The notes under the pieces: generated by a model
Told to the model about the DNA's origin: nothing
Database searches by the model: none
The model's input: the letters and a program-made list of their open reading frames with translations, nothing else
IMG/VR virus record: IMGVR_UViG_3300047322_000974
Coordinates: 1 to 43,233 of that record
Source: a virus
Reading direction: 5' to 3' (one strand)
DNA length: 43,233 nt
Position numbers and translations under genes: made by a program
In this document: positions 24,951 to 31,809 of the stretch, one piece after another
Numbering within the stretch: the stretch's first letter is position 1
Layout of the letters: every line of letters starts with the position of its first letter

Positions 24951-25467
24951 CTAATAATTCCGGAAGTTGCTCGCCAAAGCTGGCTGCAATATTTCGAGCA
25001 AGCGCGATCTCCCGCTCCACCGACTCGATGATTCGAGGGTCAACCTCTGGGTGACGCCGAGTGACGGTCTTGCCGACGGTGTCCAGTTTCGAGCCGATCT
25101 GTGCGGCGATTTTGGCAAGGGCAAATGTGGCGAACGGGACCGGGACCAGCTGTTTGTCCAGCACCAGGTTCTTCTTCTCCTGGGCGATTCGTTGGGCGGC
25201 GGTTAGACCGCGACGCTCTTCGAGCAGTTTGTACTCGATCAGCGGATCGAGACCTTCGGTTCCCTCACCTGCGGGTTGTTGTTTCCGAAGCGAGTGTTCG
25301 ACGCGGTTTTCGACCACGTTCTGCACGGTGTAGAACGCCTCTCGACCAATGCGTGCGACGGGATCAACTCCCCATTTGTCAAAGGCTTGCGGAGAAATCC
25401 CCAGGCTCGAAGCCATCTCGGATTTGTTCAACCACCCGCGCTGTTTGGTTGTTTCGTTTTTGGCCAT
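24922..25467 (-). CDS. Terminase small subunit (DUF1441/Nu1-like)
   Basis: A 181-residue protein starting MAKNETTKQRGWLNKSEMASSLGISPQAFDKWGVDP, a winged-helix/HTH DNA-binding head as in Nu1, followed by the helical EYKLLEERRGLTAAQRIAQEKKNLVLDKQ region and a C-terminal segment that binds the large subunit. It recognises the packaging site. ATG 25467 is chosen by homology although no strong ribosome binding site precedes it. The alternative ATG at 25506 adds 13 residues. Confidence 0.85.
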   Translation of the reverse strand: MAKNETTKQRGWLNKSEMASSLGISPQAFDKWGVDPVARIGREAFYTVQNVVENRVEHSLRKQQPAGEGTEGLDPLIEYKLLEERRGLTAAQRIAQEKKNLVLDKQLVPVPFATFALAKIAAQIGSKLDTVGKTVTRRHPEVDPRIIESVEREIALARNIAASFGEQLPELLDEYVESMAE

Positions 25468-25506
25468 GATTAAACAACAACCAACCTCTGAAAAAAGGTC
25501 ATACAT

Positions 25507-25585
25507 GTTTGATGGGCGGGGCCCGAATTACCCGCATAGGGCCAGGGCCCCGGGAAGGACCCAAAGGGGGGGGCCTCCGGTCCTG
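25507..25585. other. GC-rich intergenic segment, candidate cos/packaging site
   Basis: Between the terminase small subunit and the preceding late gene lies a short stretch of G/C runs: GGGCGGGGCCCG at 25514-25525, AGGGCCAGGGCCCCGGGAAGG at 25539-25559 and eight G at 25566-25573. The first is reminiscent of lambda cosN, and cos is normally placed just before the small terminase gene in lambda-type packagers. No cleavage position can be read from the sequence. Confidence 0.35.
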
Positions 25586-25589
25586 CCCG

Positions 25590-26333
25590 TCAGCCCCGCG
25601 CTGTCGACAGCGCCTGGTCCATCGCGCTGGCGAATTCCCTTGCTCGGTTCGCCTTCACGATGTTGTCTGCAATCTTGTAGAACGGGACGATCACACGATA
25701 GCCAGGCTCACTATCACTGAAGACAAAGACGGGCCGAACGGCATCACCGAACGCGGTCTTCCTCTTCTCCCAAATACCCTGCGTGCCATCAACATCACCG
25801 GCGAAGTACTTGTCGGCGTTGCCCTTGCGCTTGCTGCGCTTGCTGCCTGTGGCATTGGCCTGCACACCACTGACCGTCTCGGCAGCACCAAGGCCCGACA
25901 GGATCTTCATGATCGTGCCGCGTGGTACGTTGCCGAATTGGTTGAGCGCTGATGGCGCCGGGATCGCGTACTGCCCTGGCTTCATGAGGCCTTTTGCAAT
26001 TAGGGCTTTCTCGAAGCGCTTGTGTGGACGGCGTCCGCCCTTCACTACCTGCTGAAGGTAAGTGTCAGCGGGAACGCCAGAGGTCCATGCGTCCTTGAAA
26101 AAGGTTCTAGCCTCTGGATTTTCCTTCTTGGCAGCTTTGACATAGAGGCTGTTCATGGTGGTGGCAGTCGGTTGATCCAGGCGTTGCCGCATGACCGAAA
26201 GCTCACCTTTCTTCACCAGTACTGCTAACCGGGTGGCCATCAAGGCAAACGCGAACGGAAGCTGTTTGCTGCCCAACGTGCGCAAAGCCTTCGACAGTTC
26301 TTCCACATTGGTACTGGCATCAATCTTGACCAT
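25590..26333 (-). CDS. Late-operon protein of unknown function
   Basis: A 247-residue basic protein lying between holin and terminase. It starts at ATG 26333 after GAGGTGAGG. The N-terminal NVEELSKALRTLGSKQLPFAFALMATRLA and the middle PRGTIMKILSGLGAAETVSG with a lysine/arginine patch (TGSKRSKRKGN, about 165-175) are the visible landmarks. No membrane segment is seen. The position suggests a structural or packaging-accessory role. I cannot name a family with confidence. Confidence 0.75.
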   Translation of the reverse strand: MVKIDASTNVEELSKALRTLGSKQLPFAFALMATRLAVLVKKGELSVMRQRLDQPTATTMNSLYVKAAKKENPEARTFFKDAWTSGVPADTYLQQVVKGGRRPHKRFEKALIAKGLMKPGQYAIPAPSALNQFGNVPRGTIMKILSGLGAAETVSGVQANATGSKRSKRKGNADKYFAGDVDGTQGIWEKRKTAFGDAVRPVFVFSDSEPGYRVIVPFYKIADNIVKANRAREFASAMDQALSTARG

Positions 26334-26364
26334 GCCTCACCTCAAAATAAGCGCTTTCAGCGAC

Positions 26365-26694
26365 CTATTCAGCACGCCGAGGAAGCTTGAAGTCGGCGAA
26401 CCGATCAGCCAAGTCAGCAATTTTTTTCACTCCAAGAAAGCCAATGAATACACCGGCCGCAGTGGCGAAGTTTTGCGGCAGACCGAAGTACTCGAGTAGC
26501 GGGATCAAACCAATGGTGATGAGCGTGCAGAGCGAGGCCTCCAGCAGCGCCTGCCGCCGAGTGCCGCCACCGTAGATGATGCGCAAAGCACCCACCACGA
26601 AAGACAGTCCGCCGGCATAGATCGTTGGTGAGTGCTGGCTGAGCCACGCGAGAACGAGCAGCCAGGTGTCTGGTTTGTCTGGCATGTTTGACAT
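26365..26694 (-). CDS. Holin (lambda-family holin superfamily)
   Basis: A 109-residue membrane protein: LLVLAWLSQHSPTIYAGGLSF, then GGGTRRQALLEASLCTLITIG and ATAAGVFIGFLGVKKIADLADRF, giving three predicted helices. This is the pattern of the phage holin family typified by lambda-family holin 3. It permeabilises the inner membrane to release the GH19 endolysin. It is the first gene after the late promoter and terminators. GGAGG lies 8 nt before ATG 26694. Confidence 0.85.
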   Translation of the reverse strand: MSNMPDKPDTWLLVLAWLSQHSPTIYAGGLSFVVGALRIIYGGGTRRQALLEASLCTLITIGLIPLLEYFGLPQNFATAAGVFIGFLGVKKIADLADRFADFKLPRRAE

Positions 26695-26782
26695 CTCGGA
26701 GTCCTCCCTCTCGGGGAGTAAATAGATCCGGCTCCAACAGCACTCCCAGCTCGGAGCAATGGGTGTGGCGGAGCCGAAAACG

Positions 26783-26808
26783 AAAAAGCCCCGGCGAATG
26801 CCGAGGCT
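26783..26808 (-). terminator. Late leader terminator 2
   Basis: Minus-strand GCCTCGGCATTCGCCGGGGC forms a GC-rich hairpin with a U-tract (AAAAAG on the plus strand). With the terminator at 26826-26854 it forms a pair between the late promoter and holin, comparable to lambda tR'. Confidence 0.75.
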
Positions 26809-26825
26809 CTGTGAACTGTAGAAAG

Positions 26826-26854
26826 CAAAAAGCCCAACTCAGGGTCGGGCTTTG
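26826..26854 (-). terminator. Late leader terminator 1
   Basis: Minus-strand AAAGCCCGACCCTGAGTTGGGCTTTTT is a stem-loop with a terminal T-run. It lies about 30-55 bp downstream of the predicted late promoter and would stop transcription unless the Q-like protein modifies the polymerase. Confidence 0.8.
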
Positions 26855-26881
26855 CTCGCGGAAAAACCGCAAAGTAACTGA

Positions 26882-26910
26882 AATCTATATACCCGCCCCG
26901 GTCCTGTCAA
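26882..26910 (-). promoter_or_regulatory. Late promoter (pR'-like)
   Basis: On the minus strand TTGACA (26910-26905) is followed by a 17-bp spacer and TAGATT (26887-26882). The perfect -35 overlaps the stop codon of the Q-like gene. Two terminators follow within 100 bp and then the holin and all late genes. This is the lambda Q-pR'-tR'-late operon arrangement. Confidence 0.7.
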
Positions 26911-27260
26911 GCAGCCTCTCGACGAATATCTAAAGCACCATCAATCCAGGCGATCCCGGCCTTCCAAAGCTGCCGGGTCTTCTCTTCGCCGAAGCCTAGC
27001 TTCTTGCCAACGTCGACCAGCGCCTTGTCCCTGGCGGTGTAGTACTTCATCAGCACGTTTCCGCATTCGGGGTATCGTTTCAACAAACGACCCATCAAAC
27101 CGTCAATCATCAAGGCGTCGTCATCGGTGATCATCGGCGTGTGAAGGGTGTTCTCGCGGGATGCGCAGCAGGACACGCCGGAACCCAAAACCACCCAGCG
27201 GCCCCAATGCTCCAGCAGGTCTTCCGATGTGCGCTCGGTGAAGCTCTTCGTTCTGGCCAT
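26907..27260 (-). CDS. Late antiterminator, Q-like
   Basis: A 117-residue protein with the pattern SEDLLEHWGRWV...CCASRENTLHTP...DALMIDGLMGRLLKRYPECGNVLMKYY...DVGKKLGFGEEKTRQLWKAGIAWIDGAL, typical of phage antitermination Q-like proteins. It would bind at the late promoter beginning at its own stop codon and let RNA polymerase pass the two terminators. ATG 27260 is chosen because GGGGGAG lies 7 nt upstream. A GTG two codons earlier overlaps the previous stop. Confidence 0.8.
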   Translation of the reverse strand: MARTKSFTERTSEDLLEHWGRWVVLGSGVSCCASRENTLHTPMITDDDALMIDGLMGRLLKRYPECGNVLMKYYTARDKALVDVGKKLGFGEEKTRQLWKAGIAWIDGALDIRREAA

Positions 27261-27262
27261 GA

Positions 27263-27475
27263 TCACTCTCCCCCGCTTTCATTGATTGCTCGGCGTCCAC
27301 CGCGAGCAAGTATCTTGTCCTGACAGCCGTGAATGGCGGTGCAAAACTCCTGGTGAGCCATTGGATGCTCGATGGGTAATTTCAGAAATTCATTCCAGGC
27401 TTCTGCAAGAAGCCCAACTACTTTCGCCTCCTGCTCCGTCACCCTGGCCGTTCTCATTATGAATTTGGCTGCCAT
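27263..27475 (-). CDS. Small early protein, function unknown
   Basis: A 70-residue protein from ATG 27475 after GGGGGAT. It is predicted to be mostly helical, with the core VGLLAEAWNEFLKLPIEHPMAHQEFCTAIHGCQDKILARGGRR, a pattern seen in many small prophage proteins. It has two cysteines and no membrane segment. It is placed between zinc-ribbon proteins and the Q-like gene in the early operon. Its function is not recognised. Confidence 0.7.
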   Translation of the reverse strand: MAAKFIMRTARVTEQEAKVVGLLAEAWNEFLKLPIEHPMAHQEFCTAIHGCQDKILARGGRRAINESGGE

Positions 27476-27478
27476 CGA

Positions 27479-27817
27479 TCAATCCCCCGTGAAATTCGAA
27501 CCGCCGGCGCCGCGACGGCTGTTCTGTTCGTACTGCGCGGCGGGGCCATTCACCAGCACTGGGCGCTTCAATTGTTCGATCTGGTGGTCGGCGGCCTGCA
27601 GGCGGATGCTCAGCTGCGTAACCAGAACCTCCAGTGGCAAAGCCTCGCCGGTATCAGCTGAGACCCAGCCCGAGGCATTGCATTGCACACAGGCCAAGTC
27701 GTGGAAAACGCCTGATACCACCGCGCGACCTCGGCAAGTCGAGCACTTGGCCAAGTCCAGTTGGGCAGTTCTAAAAGACGGGCCGTGACTCTTCTTCATC
27801 GCCGTCACTCGATCCAT
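27479..27817 (-). CDS. Zinc-ribbon protein (DnaJ-type CxxC pairs)
   Basis: A 112-residue protein with CSTCRGRAVVSGVFHDLACVQC, two CxxC pairs of the DnaJ zinc-finger kind, then a helical C-terminal half (LEVLVTQLSIRLQAADHQIEQLKRP). ATG 27817 is chosen over a longer frame because it overlaps the stop of the preceding gene and has GGGGGAG upstream. Such proteins are frequent next to Q genes in Pseudomonas prophages. A nucleic-acid- or protein-binding role is inferred. Confidence 0.7.
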   Translation of the reverse strand: MDRVTAMKKSHGPSFRTAQLDLAKCSTCRGRAVVSGVFHDLACVQCNASGWVSADTGEALPLEVLVTQLSIRLQAADHQIEQLKRPVLVNGPAAQYEQNSRRGAGGSNFTGD

Positions 27818-28017
27818 TCGCCGCTCCCCCAAGTCAATGGGTTCAACCACTTCCAAGCAGGCCCCCAGACAACCACTGTGTCCCGCCAGCCCTGTCTCGA
27901 TCCGCATCTGCCACAGAGTCTTTCGGATTCGAACGAGTTGTAAAAACCAGCGTCATGGCAATCGACATCGCCGATCGAATTGCAGGCTTTGCAGGCAATA
28001 GCGTGATGAAATGCCAT
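27805..28017 (-). CDS. Small zinc-ribbon protein
   Basis: A 70-residue protein with CKAC near the N-terminus and CGRC in the middle (ERLCGRCGSRQGW), forming a likely four-cysteine zinc site, then a tryptophan-rich C-terminus (WGPAWKWLNPLTWGSGEWIE). GAGGT precedes ATG 28017, directly after the recombinase stop. It overlaps the next zinc-ribbon gene by 13 bp, so the two are translationally coupled. Confidence 0.65.
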   Translation of the reverse strand: MAFHHAIACKACNSIGDVDCHDAGFYNSFESERLCGRCGSRQGWRDTVVVWGPAWKWLNPLTWGSGEWIE

Positions 28018-28019
28018 TT

Positions 28020-29300
28020 TTAAACCTCGCCTATGGTTGATTCTTGAATGGCCTCGCAGGCCTTGTGTTCTGCGGCTTCCAGAGCATTACCGGAATCTCC
28101 GAATCTACTGCCGGTCAATCCGTGAATCAGGGCGAAACCCTTCTGGTCTAGATGGGCGTGCCACTTCTCCAGGGCATCGCGCTTGCGGCTCATCACGTCC
28201 GACTGGATGTACACCTTCACGTTGTGGCCCATGGCATGGTTGATCAGCAGCTCACCGATCAGATGGTCGATGCCGATGTCTGCCCAGCCGGTGCGGGCCA
28301 CCTTGCGCAGGTCGTGGCTGGTCCAATCGCCCTTGCCCAACCGAGTGAACACGGCGCTGGCCTGGCCTTCACTCAGCGGCTTGCCATTGCGCGCCGGGAA
28401 CAAGTACTGCCCGTCGTAGCCATTGGCGTACTGCCAGTCGCGGTAGCGCTTCAGGATCTCGCACATCTGCTCAGTCAGCGGCAGGTGATGCTCGACGCCG
28501 GTCTTGGTGTGGTCGCCGGGAATGAACCACTCGCGCTCGGCCAGGCTGATGTGTGGCCACTGGGTCAGCCGGCTTTCGCCGATGCGCGTGCCGTGGCAGA
28601 GCATCAGCAGGGCCAGCATCGCGTCACGCGGGGCAGCTGCGAACACCTCGCCCAGTTGCTCGAGTAACTCAGGCAGTTGTACCCCGCGCAGCCGGGACGG
28701 CTTGATCCCGACCTTGGTCTTGGAGAAGTCGCTGAACTTGATGCCGGCCATGGGGTTGGAGGCGATCAGTTCCAGCTTGAAGGCTTGGCGGAAGGCCAGG
28801 GCCAGCAACTGGAACACCAGGCGCACGTAGTCTATGGACAGCGTCTCTTGCAGCGGCCACATGAGCTGGCTGTCGAGGATTGCCTTGTCCACGTTGGTCA
28901 GCGGCAGTTCACCCAGGCGCGGAATCAGGTGGCACTTGATGGCCGAGGCACCTGTCTTCTTGCGCTTGCTCGACAGGTTGCGATCACGGGCCATGCGTTC
29001 GGCGAACCAGTCCAGCAGTTCGCCTGTGGTGACCCACTTCGAAAGGGTCGACCCGGCACCAGCTTCGAGGCGCAGGCGAATCGCCGGCAGCGCCGCGACG
29101 ACCTGTTTGGTGTTGAGGTCGGGGAAGTGGCCGATGCGGTTCCATTCCCCTTTCACCACCAGGTACCACGATGCCCGGGCACGATCCCGATTGAACCGCA
29201 GGTAGAGACCGCGATTCTCGATGTCGCGCAGGTTCCGGACGCCGGCGACGGCCTGGCGTTTGATCTCGGCATCGGTGATCTTCACCGCGGCGCTGCTCAT
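28020..29300 (-). CDS. Second tyrosine recombinase, internal to the early operon
   Basis: A 426-residue tyrosine recombinase with an apparently intact active site: R239 (CHGTRIGE), K266 (HTKTGVE), H329 and R332 (SHDLRKVAR), H355 (INHAMGHN) and Y364 (VKVYIQ). The N-terminal domain (LRDIENRGLYLRFNRDRARASWYLV) is of the P4-like integrase type, unlike the lambda-like arm-binding domain of the att-proximal integrase. ATG 29300 overlaps the VRR-NUC stop (ATGA). Its place is between VRR-NUC and the Q region, not next to att. Replicon dimer resolution, DNA inversion or use of another att site are possible. No target site is recognised. Confidence 0.85.
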   Translation of the reverse strand: MSSAAVKITDAEIKRQAVAGVRNLRDIENRGLYLRFNRDRARASWYLVVKGEWNRIGHFPDLNTKQVVAALPAIRLRLEAGAGSTLSKWVTTGELLDWFAERMARDRNLSSKRKKTGASAIKCHLIPRLGELPLTNVDKAILDSQLMWPLQETLSIDYVRLVFQLLALAFRQAFKLELIASNPMAGIKFSDFSKTKVGIKPSRLRGVQLPELLEQLGEVFAAAPRDAMLALLMLCHGTRIGESRLTQWPHISLAEREWFIPGDHTKTGVEHHLPLTEQMCEILKRYRDWQYANGYDGQYLFPARNGKPLSEGQASAVFTRLGKGDWTSHDLRKVARTGWADIGIDHLIGELLINHAMGHNVKVYIQSDVMSRKRDALEKWHAHLDQKGFALIHGLTGSRFGDSGNALEAAEHKACEAIQESTIGEV

Positions 29301-29728
29301 GCCGCCACCACAGTCGGCGCCATGCGCAGGTAAGCGCGAATCTGCTCCATCGTGTCGAAGTGTCCACGGCACACGACCGCGAGATAACCCTGGGCGTTGA
29401 GTTTACGAATGCGTTCGTGCTGGCTGTCAGAGATCGCCGCGTCGTTCGGCGGCGTGGCTTTGAATTCGATGTACAGGCCGAAGAACCCGCCGCGAGCCAT
29501 AGGCAGGACCAGATCCGGGATGCCGGCTTTCACCCCTTGGGCCTTCAACTTCGCGGCGACAGCCTTCACGCGATGCCCGCCATTCGGAACGTGAAAGATC
29601 AGGTCAGCGACTTCGGGCATACGGGCGCGCAGCTCAGCCATCAATGCCGCTTGTTCCAGTCCCTCACGATCGACTGGCTTGGCGCGGGCGGGCCTGGTAT
29701 TGAACAGTTTCATGCTGGCTGGACTCAC
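29297..29728 (-). CDS. VRR-NUC domain nuclease
   Basis: A 143-residue PD-(D/E)XK nuclease of VRR-NUC type. HVPNGGHR (about 46-53), the acidic GIPDLVLP (about 70-77) and the YIEFKATP core (about 86-93, E and K) are the family motifs. The family includes resolvase-like, branched-DNA-cutting enzymes, so it may act like RusA or endonuclease VII in replication intermediates. GTG 29728 is chosen with GAGGTGA upstream and a 4-bp overlap with the previous stop. ATG 29713 is the alternative. Confidence 0.85.
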   Translation of the reverse strand: MSPASMKLFNTRPARAKPVDREGLEQAALMAELRARMPEVADLIFHVPNGGHRVKAVAAKLKAQGVKAGIPDLVLPMARGGFFGLYIEFKATPPNDAAISDSQHERIRKLNAQGYLAVVCRGHFDTMEQIRAYLRMAPTVVAA

Positions 29729-29856
29729 GGGCGATCACCTCGCACCAACCGTTGCCGCCGAGTGAGACGGCGGATTCCATATAGCACGCCACCGGACAAA
29801 ATCAGCATGAAGCCGAGCCAGAGATGGAACAGGATTTCATTCGGATAGGAGCTCAT
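29725..29856 (-). CDS. 43-residue single-helix membrane protein
   Basis: A short frame beginning at ATG 29856 (overlapping the previous stop, with GGAGAGAAGG upstream). It reads MSSYPNEILFHLWLGFMLIL and then SGGVLYGIRRLTRRQRL, one membrane helix with a strongly basic cytoplasmic tail. It is translationally coupled on both sides in the early operon, which supports it as a gene despite its size. Function unknown. Confidence 0.55.
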   Translation of the reverse strand: MSSYPNEILFHLWLGFMLILSGGVLYGIRRLTRRQRLVRGDRP

Positions 29857-30056
29857 ACCTTCTCTCCGGTGAGTTGATCGATGACTTCGAAGGTGGATGG
29901 CCACATCTTGAGTCCGTAGGTATTGGCTGCTTCGATGGTTGCAAATAGCCCAATCGCGCGGTCTGGTTTGTCCGATAGCTCCCACTTGTAGGCGCAGGCG
30001 TGCACGGCGTAGCGGTACTCGGCTGGGTCGGCGGGTGCGAGATACGGGTTAGGCAT
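29853..30056 (-). CDS. Small early protein, function unknown
   Basis: A 67-residue protein from ATG 30056 (GGGAGGTGAT upstream). It reads MPNPYLAPADPAEYRYAVHA, then CAYKWELSDKPDRAIGLFAT and FEVIDQLTGEKV. It may be a small alpha/beta fold, and no family is recognised. It overlaps the P gene stop and the next membrane ORF, so it is part of the coupled early operon. Confidence 0.6.
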   Translation of the reverse strand: MPNPYLAPADPAEYRYAVHACAYKWELSDKPDRAIGLFATIEAANTYGLKMWPSTFEVIDQLTGEKV

Positions 30057-30825
30057 GATGATCACCTCCCACGACGCGCGGAGAAGGCGTCAGACCAAAA
30101 CGGCGCAGAAGCTGCTCGCGGGCGGACTGACCATCAGTTGGAATGCCCATTCGCGATACCTGTGCCTCCGCAACTCGCTCGGTCAGCTCGGACGCCCACT
30201 CGACTTGGGACTTGCTACCGTCATGGCCGATACCAACGGCGATCTCTTCCAACGGAAGTCCCTTCACCAGCCTGCGAATCGTGATGTCGTAAGCCCGATC
30301 GAAAACCTTGCTGGCTTTCTCAGGAATCTGGTCGCAGAGGTTGTGGATCTCACATTGGAGCGCTGCGTGCCGTACGGCCGGATGAGACCAGGTGCGCTCG
30401 CCAAATCGGCTCGGGTGCGAATTATCCAGAGCTTCGCGGAAGGCCCTGTCGTGCGAAGGGATACCCAGCATTTCAGGGGTGGGCTGGCACCACTTGATGA
30501 ACTTCCCGACGCTGGGCGCGAAGTCGCCGCCGAGGTTTCGGCAATTCTGGATGCCGTACCGGATCTGCTCGATCTGGTTGATACCCTCGGCGATGAACGC
30601 TTTGATCCAGCTACGCTTCGCCGCATCCAAAGTTTCGTCGTCTGGCCACGCCTGACGCCAAGCCGGAAAGATGGCCTTGAGCTCCTTGAACAGAGCGTTG
30701 ACGACTTCGGCGGTCCCCGGGGCGAGCTGAGTCGGCACCGACGGAATAACCGGCGGCAGATTGCCCATGGTTTGTAGGAGCATGGTGGCGCTTTTAACGG
30801 TCGGCTTTTTCGCAGGTGCGTTCAT
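30049..30825 (-). CDS. Replication protein P (helicase loader-like)
   Basis: A 258-residue protein of the phage P type: VVNALFKELKAIFPAWRQAWPDDETLDAAKRSWIKAF (about 40-77), then GIQNCRNLGGDFAPSVGKFIKWCQP (about 88-112), the hallmark of P-like replication proteins that recruit the host DnaB helicase to the O-bound origin. GGAGG lies 6 nt before ATG 30825, which overlaps the O stop. The C-terminus is basic. Confidence 0.87.
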   Translation of the reverse strand: MNAPAKKPTVKSATMLLQTMGNLPPVIPSVPTQLAPGTAEVVNALFKELKAIFPAWRQAWPDDETLDAAKRSWIKAFIAEGINQIEQIRYGIQNCRNLGGDFAPSVGKFIKWCQPTPEMLGIPSHDRAFREALDNSHPSRFGERTWSHPAVRHAALQCEIHNLCDQIPEKASKVFDRAYDITIRRLVKGLPLEEIAVGIGHDGSKSQVEWASELTERVAEAQVSRMGIPTDGQSAREQLLRRFGLTPSPRVVGGDHHA

Positions 30826-31613
30826 CACAAACCTCCAAGGTCGTCAGCCCAGCTGGTGCTATCGAAATCAGGCGCCTTGCCCTGCCCCGACGCCTTGACA
30901 CGCTCGCGCTTCACCCACTGCACCAACCGGAAGCACCAGCCAGCAGCCGAGTCGACGGTGGTGGACTTGGCCACGAAGAAACCCTTGAACGCACGGACGG
31001 CTGCGTCAGGCACTGCGTCAGCAGGCAGACCAGCAATCGCGATCTGGTCGGACAGGGATTTGGCATTCGGCTCCCAGGCAGCGAACATGGCGAAGCGTTG
31101 GCGATCATCCGGCGCATCGACGGCGGCCTGGTCCTGTCGAGAAATCTCATCGGCCAACTCGCGCTGCAGCTGCTCTTCGGTTACCTGATGGTTAAGTGAT
31201 GGATTGGGTGCAGCCGCTGCACCCCGTTCTGTCTCAGGCTGCACCCCGCTCTGTTGTGAGTTGCAGCCCGTTGCATCATCTGCACCCCGTTTTGTACGGG
31301 GTGCAGGATTTGCACCCCGCGATAGTTGGAGGTCGTACACGACTGGGCGGCGGTCATGACGATCGATGTGCACGGCGGCAATAGCTTGGTTGCCCTTCTG
31401 GATCAGTCCGCCCTTCTCCAGATCGTCCAGTTTGTAGCGCACGGTGCGCTCTGAGAGTCCGGTGTCCTGAGCCAGTGTCGAGGCAGATGGAAAGGCGCCA
31501 GCACCATTCGAACCGGCATAGTTGGCCAAGCACAACAGCACGTGACGCGCGCTCGAGTCTTTCAGGGTTTCAGTGGGCAGAGAGAGCGCCCAGGACATTG
31601 CTTGAACACTCAC
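30825..31613 (-). CDS. Replication protein O (initiator, winged helix + DnaT-like)
   Basis: A 262-residue initiator. Residues about 20-75 are a winged helix (SARHVLLCLANYAGSNGAGAFPSASTLAQDTGLSERTVRYKLDDLEKGGLI). The middle (about 100-150) is encoded by the iteron-like repeats and is low-complexity. The C-terminal MFAAWEPNAKSLSDQIAIAGLP matches the DnaT-type DNA-binding module. GTG 31613 is preferred with CGGAG 7 nt upstream. ATG 31598 is the alternative. As in lambda, the probable origin lies inside the gene and P follows. Confidence 0.83.
   Translation of the reverse strand: MSVQAMSWALSLPTETLKDSSARHVLLCLANYAGSNGAGAFPSASTLAQDTGLSERTVRYKLDDLEKGGLIQKGNQAIAAVHIDRHDRRPVVYDLQLSRGANPAPRTKRGADDATGCNSQQSGVQPETERGAAAAPNPSLNHQVTEEQLQRELADEISRQDQAAVDAPDDRQRFAMFAAWEPNAKSLSDQIAIAGLPADAVPDAAVRAFKGFFVAKSTTVDSAAGWCFRLVQWVKRERVKASGQGKAPDFDSTSWADDLGGL
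31206..31325. repeat. Iteron cluster inside gene O, candidate replication origin
   Basis: Copies of TGCACCCCGYTYTGT occur at 31218-31232, 31240-31254 and 31281-31295. A degenerate copy lies at 31262-31276 and a partial copy TGCACCCCG at 31311. ACGGGGTGCA at 31296-31305 is an inverted copy forming a perfect 10-bp inverted repeat with the one before it. GGGTGCAG at 31206 is another inverted part. Spacings are near 22 bp. Repeats inside an initiator gene are the lambda ori pattern. Confidence 0.65.
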
Positions 31614-31666
31614 AGCGAGGCTCCGATGTTGAATTCGGCAATCCCGCGTGACGACATGGTGTGACA

Positions 31667-31703
31667 CGACACTTTCTGTGATTGCCCCAAAAGTGTCGCG
31701 ACA
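31667..31703. repeat. Inverted repeat upstream of gene O
   Basis: CGACACTTT at 31667-31675 is matched by AAAGTGTCG at 31690-31698 with a 14-nt loop. It is followed by the palindrome TGTCGCGACA at 31694-31703. GTGTGACAC lies just left. It sits between the CII-like gene and O where early transcripts pass, so it may be a protein-binding site or an mRNA structure. Its partner is unknown. Confidence 0.45.
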
Positions 31704-31767
31704 TGTTGGATGTTGCCGGGGGTGAAGTGGTTGTGCATAATCAGCTCCAATACGTTTTACAGCTGTT

Positions 31768-31800
31768 GAAAAAGCCGACATCGACCGTCGGCTTTTTTGT
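31768..31800. terminator. Bidirectional terminator between the CII-like gene and O
   Basis: AAAAAGCCGACATCGACCGT and then CGGCTTTTTT form an AAGCCGAC/GTCGGCTT stem with A-run on one side and T-run on the other, so it can work in both directions. On the minus strand it would attenuate early transcription after the CII-like gene, like lambda tR1. Confidence 0.8.
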
Positions 31801-31809
31801 GCGCGCTAT

